A stretch of DNA of 64,000 nt from Eutreptiella sp. 'Long Island Sound 2002' (lineage: Eukaryota > Euglenozoa > Euglenophyceae > Eutreptiales > Eutreptiaceae): positions 182,967,315-183,031,314 of the forward strand of contig OZ038379.1 in assembly GCA_964036045.1 (NCBI GenBank), written 5' to 3'. Position 1 is the stretch's first letter. Every line of letters begins with the position of its first letter. This document shows positions 23,401-32,400 of the stretch, one piece after another. Below the pieces are notes generated by a model. The model was not told the DNA's origin and made no database searches. It worked only from the letters and a program-made list of their open reading frames with translations. The position numbers were made by a program, and so were the translations under genes.

Positions 23401-26400
23401 GACCCGGACAAAGGCGTGTGGGGCTGCACGCAGTGCCACATCGCCGCTCTCATGTCTCTGGGCGGCGATGAGTGCACATGTCCATTTGGGCGTTACTGTC
23501 TCCTTCAGTATTTTGGGAATGGGGGGGGGGGGCAAACGAATGTGTGAAGGATTTATTTCCAAATTTCGAACCTCAAACCAGTGCGCACACCCGAAGGTCG
23601 CAACCGGCAGACTGACTCGGGCTTCATGACACTCCCATCCCCCTTCTAGACCCCCGACACTCAGGGGGGAAGCGCTTTTTTGCGTCGGTCTGTATCGTAC
23701 ACTGCTCATTGCGTGCCTCTGCGTGTTCTTCTGTGAGTCGGCCGGAATGCCCCGTTTCGTTTACAATCATCGTGAACGGGGGCCGACTCTTCCCGAGAGG
23801 CTGAATTGCAAAACGCTTTGGCCGTGGGTGTTGTACCCCTCCCCCCTCTTGACCCCCGCGATAAACCTTTTGGAGCGGAAAAAATTGAAGGACGGAATTC
23901 CTTCGGCCGTTTTTGGTGCTCAATGTTGCTGCGCAGTGTGTTTACCCCCCCCCCCCCCCCCACACACACACACAGCCCCCCCCTTCAAACGCAGGCCCGG
24001 TGGTCAGTGGTGGTGTAGCACAAAGGGTGTGTGTCAGCCCGAGGGCCTGGCGGTAAACTGCACCGCACCGCGTTGTGCAGGGCAGCTGCCGATGGGGCAG
24101 CACGCAGGCCGCTATCCCAAGGACCTGAGGGAAGCGCTGTGGCCCCCACAACACCTCCTGCGATCGCAGGCCTCCCCCCTTCGCTCCCAACGCGCGCGCG
24201 CGTGTGTGATCTGAATGCTCCGAGTTTAACGGGGAATTCGAATATGCCAAAAAAAAAAAGCCGCACACTTTTGAATCCCTTCCCCCTCCCCCGCCCCCCC
24301 GCGCAAATCCAAAGCCCTCGCTCACCCCGCGGGTGTCAGGGTCCAGAACTGAAGTGAAACCCCCTTCCGGGGGTTTGAGGTTGACGCGGGTGTGCGGGTG
24401 GAACGGGGGGGCGTCCCCCGTCCGCGACGGTGAGAATCCGCTCAAAGCCTTCGAGCCAAAGCACCAGATGAAGGGTGTGCTGCACGGTACCCAACCGGCC
24501 GCATGGGATGCGGGGGCAACCCCTGGCTTGGTGGGGCAGGCATTGCCGGTGCTGCGCTCCATGTGTGCCCGTCTCGCCCCAACCTGCCCCTCAGATCCCA
24601 CCACCGCGGCGGTCATGATCGGGGAACTCGGCATCGGGAACACCACCGCGTCGTCGGCGCTGGTCTGTGCTCTGCAGCAGTGCGCCCCCGCGGATGCAGT
24701 GGGCCGGGGCACCGGCCTGGATGACGCCGGGGTGGCCCACAAGGCGCAGGTGGCTGCCCCCCTGGGACGAAATGCACGTGCGGCGCACGGGGCTGCCAGA
24801 GGGCGTGTGTGCGGGGCCATTGGGGCGGGGGGTTTGGTGTGTGCACGGGTGTTGCGGGGGGGGCGGGAGGTGTGGTGTGTGAGGGGGTGTTGGAGGGACG
24901 GGGGTTGGTGCACGGTATTGGAGGGTGCCGGAGGGTGGGCCGTATTGAAAATGAGCTGCGCAGAGTTGCAGTGAGTTGGAGCATTGCCGATGGGGGTGGC
25001 ACGGGGTGCAGGCGATGGTACTTTCCGGATGGAACCTACCACACACCCTCAGCGTTATGCGCATCATCAGATGGTACCCCAGGGCTGGTGCGCAGCCTTA
25101 TCGCCACCGTATCCTCACCCACTAAATCGGCACATCAAATCGCAATTTTGACACGGAACAAACGCACGGAATCTCCGGCGCGTAGGAGTGGTCTGGGTGG
25201 CATGGCATAGTGACTGGATAAACGATCCAAGTGAGACTGTTTCAGCAAACGACAGCAAAAGCCCCATTTTTGCCAGTGATCATCGTGACAAAAGTGCAGA
25301 CCTCTCGGTGAAGCTACTCTCCGGGTTTGACGATTCTGACCGATAGACACCCCCCCAACACCAACAAACACTTAATGACCACGAAAAATAGACATCAACA
25401 CATGAACGAAAGTTGAAATGTTGATGGATGCCTCTCATGAGCTCTGCGTTGCCGGTGCTCATGGGCTGTGATGCACGGCCTGGAGGTCGATGTATTACAA
25501 TTTATCTGGTGATTCCGGTGGCGATATGTGGCTTTCTCGTCCTCCTCGTGCAAGACATCAACGATCCTAGAAGACAAGACCCACGCGCTGCCGGCGCTTC
25601 ACGCGCCGGCAAGAATACCACGCGTGCATGAAATCGGCTGTGTTTGCTTTTTTGTACGTTCGTCGTGGACACATGTGGTCGTCAGCATCACTGATGACGA
25701 TCTAAAGACATGTTCTTGTGCTGGTCCTTGACTAACCAAGTGATCTTGTCAGACATTTTGCACCACCGGGTCCACATCATGGACTCTTTTGTGACCATCA
25801 CATCAGCTTCGCCAGTCTGGGAGGGACTGCATGCGAAGCCAGTCAGAGGTAGCAGCGGAGCGGGCGCCATAGGGCGGAAGGTTGCAATGCAGCAGGAGTT
25901 GCTGTAGGCGATGTAGTGTGCCTGGAGCTCAGGGGGCTCTTCAGTCCATTGAGGCCGGGTAGCCACTACTGCTGCCCGAGAAGGACAGGGGAAACCATTT
26001 ACATACGCACGCCCCCCCTCCCCACCCTTGGCTCGACCATCCGGTGTACCCACGCCATCCGGGGAGCCCCGGGCAGGGATGTAGTGGAACGGCCGTACAC
26101 CGTAGGAGGAGGCGGGGGTACCCCCCCCCCCTGGACCCCCCTTCCCCCCCCAATAACCCCCTCCCCCCCCCCCTTCTCCCCTTCCAATGTTCGAGGCTGA
26201 CAGCCAAAATTTTGCTTCGGTGCCTTCGGCCCCAACAGGATTTAAGTCTACAAATTTTCGGCCCGCCTTCGGCGGGGACCATAGGGGGGCCCGAGGAGGA
26301 GGGGGGTCCCAGCCAAACCCCCCTCCCCCCCCCTTCAGATCCCCCCCCCCTTCCCCCCTTTCTAATACATCCCTGCCCCCGGGTACTGCCCCCACTGCTG

Positions 26401-29400
26401 CCTCCGCGATGGGCAGGTGGAGCAGCCTACACAAACACAAGCCCGGGTCAGGGTGGGTCCTGAACCCTCTGGCAGACGGGGCTGTGGTGCTTATGTCACA
26501 GTGAACCGTCAGTGCACTGAGCACTGAGGGGCCACAACTACGTTCCCGAAACGGGGCGTGGCGGCCACGCCTGACGTCCATGAAAAAGCCCCTCACGCTG
26601 CCACAGTCCACAACGGACTTCACGGGACGGGCCTACTGGCCACAACGGACGTGAACGAACGGGATTCTGGGCCGTGTGACCTGTTTGACGAGCTTGGGTC
26701 CAGTCCAGTCCCAAGGGGCTTTGGGCTTTGGGCTTTGGGCTTGTCTTCCCGATCCGAAGAGGGCCTTAAGGGCCCACGGAGTGCCGCTCATTGGGGAAGT
26801 CCGGCTCAGGCGCACCTCACTCACCCCCATACCATGCGGTCTGGGAGCGGGGCATACACCTCCTAGTGCGGTCGTGCGTGTGCCGGTGCAGGTAGGGGGC
26901 AGGTAGTGGGCGTGCAAGTGCTTGGGGGGGGGGGGGTAGAGAAGGGGGGACGGAGAAGGGAAGCCGGGTACTTTCGGGGCCCCGGTTCCCCCGTTTGGCG
27001 ACGTCAAGTCCTCCCCTACCGCTCGGGGGAGGACGCTCCGCCTGGAAAGAAAGAAACTGGGAGCAGAAAGCACCGTCGGAGCGCCAACTGACATGCCAGG
27101 AGGGGGATTCGACCTCAGGACACGACACTCGGAAGTGTACTGGGGCACTGCTGGACCACACGGCCAGCGATCTGCATGGAGGGCCAGGGGTATAGGGTTG
27201 GTGCAGGGGAGGGGCGAGGTTGGTCTGCCAGAGCGGCCGTGGGGCCGAACAGTACGCTGTACAAGGGGTGAGAGGTGGGAGCGTGGGGTGTGAGAAGGTA
27301 GGGCTTCTCGCGCAAGTGCTGGGCTTTGAGGGTTGGGCAGAGGAGGGGGGGAACCACCTGCCGGGTACCTTCGGGGCCCCGGTTCCCCTGGTTGGCGACG
27401 TCAAGTCCTCCCCTACCGCCCGGGGGAGGATGCTCCGCCTGGAAAGGAAGAAGCAGGGAGTAGAAAGCACCGTCGGAGCGCCGACTGACATGCCAGGAGG
27501 GGGATTCAAACCCAGGACACGCCATGCGGCCGTGTACTATGTTACCGCTGGACCACACGGCCAGCGATCTGCATGGAGGGCCAGGGGTATAGGGTTGGTG
27601 CAGGGGAGGGGCGAGGTTGGTCTGCCAGGCCGGTCGTGGGGCCGCCCATTACTCTGTACAAGGGGTGAAATGGTGGGAGCATGGGGTTTGAGAAGGTAGG
27701 GCCTCTCGCGCAAGTGCTGGGCTTTGGGGGGGGGGGGGCAGAGGAGGGGGGGGACCACCTGCCGGGTACTTTCGGGGCCCCGGTTCCCCTAGTTGGCGAC
27801 GTCACGTCCTCCCCTACCGCCCGGGGGGAGGATGCTCCGCCTGGAAAGAAAGAAACTGGGAGCAGAAAGCACCGTCGGAGCGCCGACTGACATGCCAGGA
27901 GGGGGATTTGACCTCACGACACGCCATGCGACCGTGTACTGAGTTACCGCTGGACCACACAGCTAGCGATCTGCATGGAGGGCCAGGGGTATAGGGTTGG
28001 TGCAGGGGAGGGGCGAGGTTGGTCTGCCAGAGTGGTCGTGGGTTCGTCCATTATTCTGTACAAGGGGTGAAATGGTGGGAGCATGGGGTTTGAGAAGGTA
28101 GGGCTTCTCGCGCAAGTGCTGGGCTTTGAGGGTTGGGCAGAGGAGGGGGGGGACCACCTGCCGGGTACCTTCGGGGCCCCGGTTCCCCTGGTTGGCGACG
28201 TCAAGTCCTCCCCTACCACCCGGGGGGAGGATGCTCCGCCTGGAAAGAAAGAAACTGGGAGCAGAAAGCACCGTCGGAGCGCCGACTGACATGCTAGGAG
28301 GCGGATTCGAACCCAGGACACGCCATGCGGCCGTGTACTGAGTTACCGCTGGACCACACGGCCAGCGATCTGCATGGAGGGCCCGGGGTATAGGGTTGGT
28401 GCAGGGGAGGGGCGAGGTTGGTCTGCCAGGCCGGTCGTGGGGCCGACCAGTACGCTGTACAAGGGAGGAAGTGAGGGGTTTGAGGAGGTAGGGCCTCTCG
28501 CGCAAGTGCTGGGCTTTGGGGGGGGGGCAGAGGAGGGGGGGGACCACCTGCCGGGTACTTTCGGGGCCCCGGTTCCCCTGATTGGCGACGTCACGTCCTC
28601 CCCTACCGCTCGGGGGAGGACGCTCCGCCTGGAAAGAAAGAAACTGGGAGCAGAAAGCACCGTCGGAGCGCCGACTGACATGCCAGGAGGGGGATTCGAA
28701 CCCAGGACACGCCATGCGGCCGTGTACTGAGTTACCGCTGGACCACACGGCCAGCGATCTGCATGGAGGGCCAGGGGTATAGGGTTGGTGCAGGGGAGGG
28801 GCGAGGTTGGTCTGCCAGGGCGGTCGTGGGGCCGCCCATTATTCTGTACAAGGGGTGAAATGGTGGGAGCATGGGGTGTGAGAAGGTAGGGCTTCTCGCG
28901 CAAGTGCTGGGCTTTGGGGGGGGGGCAGAGGAGGGGGGGGACCACCTGCCGGGTACCTTCGGGGCCCCGGGGCCCCTGGTTGGCGACGTCACGTCCTCCC
29001 CTACCGCCCGGGGGGAGGATGCTCCGCCTGGAAAGAAAGAAACTGGGAGCAGAAAGCACCGTCGGAGCGCCGACTGACATGCCAGGAGGCGGATTCAAAC
29101 CCAGGACACGCCATGCGGCCGTGTACTGAGTTACCGCTGGACCACACGGCCAGCGATCTGCATGGAGGGCCCGGGCCATAGGGTTGGTTCCAGTCCCAAG
29201 GGGGGGGGGGGGGGCGGAGTGTCTGAGTGTCTATTTTTTTCGACTTTGGTGAAAGGCGCCTAGGGCCGGTCGCTCCGGTCCGTGATCAGCCTTAATCTCT
29301 TTTCTTTGGCTGTGCATGTTGGTGCCTGCGCAATCTCCTTGATCGCAATCATCACTTGACACAACCACGTGTCACCGCACGCGGGGCGGAGGTTTGGGGG

Positions 29401-32400
29401 CGGGGGATATGGGGGGGCGACCTCGTGCCAAGTATCATCGCGGCCACCAGACATTTATTTCATTGTCAAGGGCTGATCAAATGCAGCGAGCAACATGCCA
29501 AAACTGAGGCAAAGCGATGCAGGACCTGCCTGTGCCCCCCCCCCCGCCATCGTCCTCGCGGGACAGGCGCAGGAGTAGGGGTGAGGGGTAGTGGCAGTGC
29601 CGGGGCACCAGCTCGTGTCCCGCAGGTTGTGTCCACTGGGCTGCAAGTGAACGCGGAGGCAGTCGCCGCGCTGCGCGCGGTGCTGTGCCGTCGGCGGGGC
29701 GTGCCCCCCTGTTCCCAAGAGGAGGTGGTGCAGCCGGGCGATGCGGACGCGGTGAAGGCCGCGCTGGCGGGGCTGGGCGGGTTGGAGATCGCCGCCATGG
29801 CCGGGGCGATCGTGCAGTCTACGGACTCCGGGGCCGCAGTTTTGGTGGACGGTATGCGCCCTGCCTCGAGTTGGTGGCCCCCTGTGTCCCGCTCTGTTAC
29901 GGTCTGGTGCCGGGTGGCAATGCGCCGTGGGGTTTGGCCCACCCAAACGTGTTCGTGTGGCGCATTGCCACAGACGCCTTGCCCCCCCCCCCCCCTGCTT
30001 AGACGCAGTACGTGAGGGGGGGACTGCCCCTTGATGCGGCCTCCGCAACGACGCAATCGGCTGTGCTGGACACGGCACGATACCCTGGGGTTGGCCCTCC
30101 GAGCGTCCCCCCGCGGCGGGAGGGGTCCAAGGACAAGGCGGGACTCAGGTCGTGCCATAAGGACACTGACCTTTTTTTTTTACTATGGCATGCACTCTCT
30201 GATGTTGAGGTGACACCAGATCCTGACACCAGGTGACACCAGTACCTTAGTTGGTTGTTGTACTACACCTTAGTACCAAGGGTCCCAGGTTCAATTTCCA
30301 GAGTACATGCTCTTTTTGGCTTCGCTTTTTTTGGTCTTTTTTATGTCTGCATGTTACCCCCGGGACTGTGTTTGGCTTCTTTTTTTTGGTGTGTTTTTAT
30401 GTGCGCATGTTACCCCCAGCGGTTACCCTCCAACTGCCATCGGTTACCCACCAACCGCCATCGGTTACCCACCAACCGCCATCGTCGGGCGTATTGGACA
30501 CTCCGAGTTTTTTTTTTCCGTTACGGCACCCCCTGGCGGGACTGCCGATGGGTCGCATGACACACACGGGCGTGCCTGTGAATGTGTGTCCGTGTCCGTG
30601 TGGGCGCTGTTACCGAAGGACAATGGCCGGGAGGTCATGCGAACAGGGGCTGGTCGGCGGATGGGCCCCGGACCTGACCCCAAGCTACGCCTGAACTCCT
30701 GCGGCGGGGGCTGGCTGCGGTGTAGGGCCCGTCCCTGCGCAGATCTGTTTGCCCTTGTGGCTGCGGTCTGCCGAGGGGCGGCCCTGAGACTTCCCTGCCT
30801 GTCCGCCTGCTGGTAAAGCTGTCGGAGGGCTAAGGCCATGGGGCCCTGGGGTCCCGCTGGGCCCGCTCGGGCCTCTGCGTGTGTCTTTGCGTGCGGAGGG
30901 GGTCTGAGGCTGTTCAAACAAATGCGGAGGGGGTGTCCCATGCACCGGTATTGACGTGTGGGTCCAATCTAAAGGTGCCGTATTTTTCCTTCTCAGTGGG
31001 GCTGCCCTGTGCAGCAGGTCCCCTATTCTGTCGTCGCAGAAAGGCGCTGATGGCCCATCTCCCGGGAGGAGGCCGAATCCAGCTGTTGGCTGCATCGATG
31101 ATGATTGCACTTTCAACAAGGCCCCGGGGCCTTGGTGCTCCTTGGGAGAAGTGTGTGCCCAGCCATTTTGAATTTGTGCCTGCTGTTATCGTCACAATTT
31201 TCAGCGGGCTTTCATTGTCTTTGGCGACCCAGTTGGGGGTGCCCGAAAACACCCCTTTGGCCCCCTTTTTTTCGGGTTTGCAGAAACCCCTTTCTGCTGT
31301 AATATTGCACCCACTGTAATTGGGGTAAGTCACAGACACCGTGTTCCAGAGGTGTTCGAGTCGGGCCCTGTCAGAAATCTGACAGTGCCTTTGCCTTTTA
31401 CAGGGCACACTTCATGGAAGGGTGATGTTCAGAATTCTGACAGTGACACCTTGTGTTGCTTCTACCCGACCTGTTTGTGGGAATGTGCACTGCCGTCTGC
31501 ACCTATGAGATTCTACATACCATAATTACTGCCGCAAATGTGTTTCTCAGGCCCGTCCCTTTCATGCATGGTGTCCAAAGTGCCTCCTCTACCCGCACCA
31601 TTTTTCCTCTGTGGCGTTAGGTCACGAAACGAGTTTGCAGAAAACCATGGTCAGATTTTTGATGTTTGACAGCATTCTTCCCCATCCTGTCCTTGGGACC
31701 CCAGTTACGTGACTGCCCCCTTTACCACCCTTCTGCAAACACTTGTACACAGATCTGGCCCGTGCAACCCCTTTCCCAGCGTGCCTGCAACTGGCTGTTC
31801 CGTGCAATTTGGGTGTCAAAATCGCCTCAAACTGCCGTTTTTGCAAGTTTTTTGCCCAACAATAGGAGGTCCAAAAGATGCCAAAATGTGGCCCGTGAGG
31901 GGGTTGCGTTGCATCCCAAAGATGCGCTTCCCACAAACATGAGTCTCCATCACTCACTTTTCACTGTCAGAATTCCGACAGTGGGTTTTTTTGGGGCACC
32001 CCCAAATGGACTGCCTAAGATTGTCACAGCTATCTATGCTTGCAGGTAGTGCTGGCAGGTTTGCCTGTAGCAAAGGGCATTGTGTCGAAGCCTGACTCCT
32101 TTTGTCTCAGGATTTATCTCCACAGTTGCCGCCGGCATCGCTGTTGCACTGGCCCCAAGCTGTCGAAAGAACCTCTTTTTGGCAACCCAATCAGCTGAAA
32201 GAGGTTATTTTCACGCAGCTGCTGCTCTGGGGCCGTATCTCCCCCGAGACGAGTGCTCTGACTTGCAACATGAGCAGCCGTTTCTGGACATTGGACTCAG
32301 ACTTGGGGAAGGCACTGGGGCCATCCTTGCGTTCAGCCAGCTGCGGGCCGCCGCTGCCATCGCCGCAGATATGTGGAGCCTGCAGCGGGCGATTGAACTG

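Noticed and set aside
28680-28753. A functional tRNA gene
   Set aside because: A and B boxes are good, but the T and acceptor stems do not pair and the anticodon loop has nine bases.
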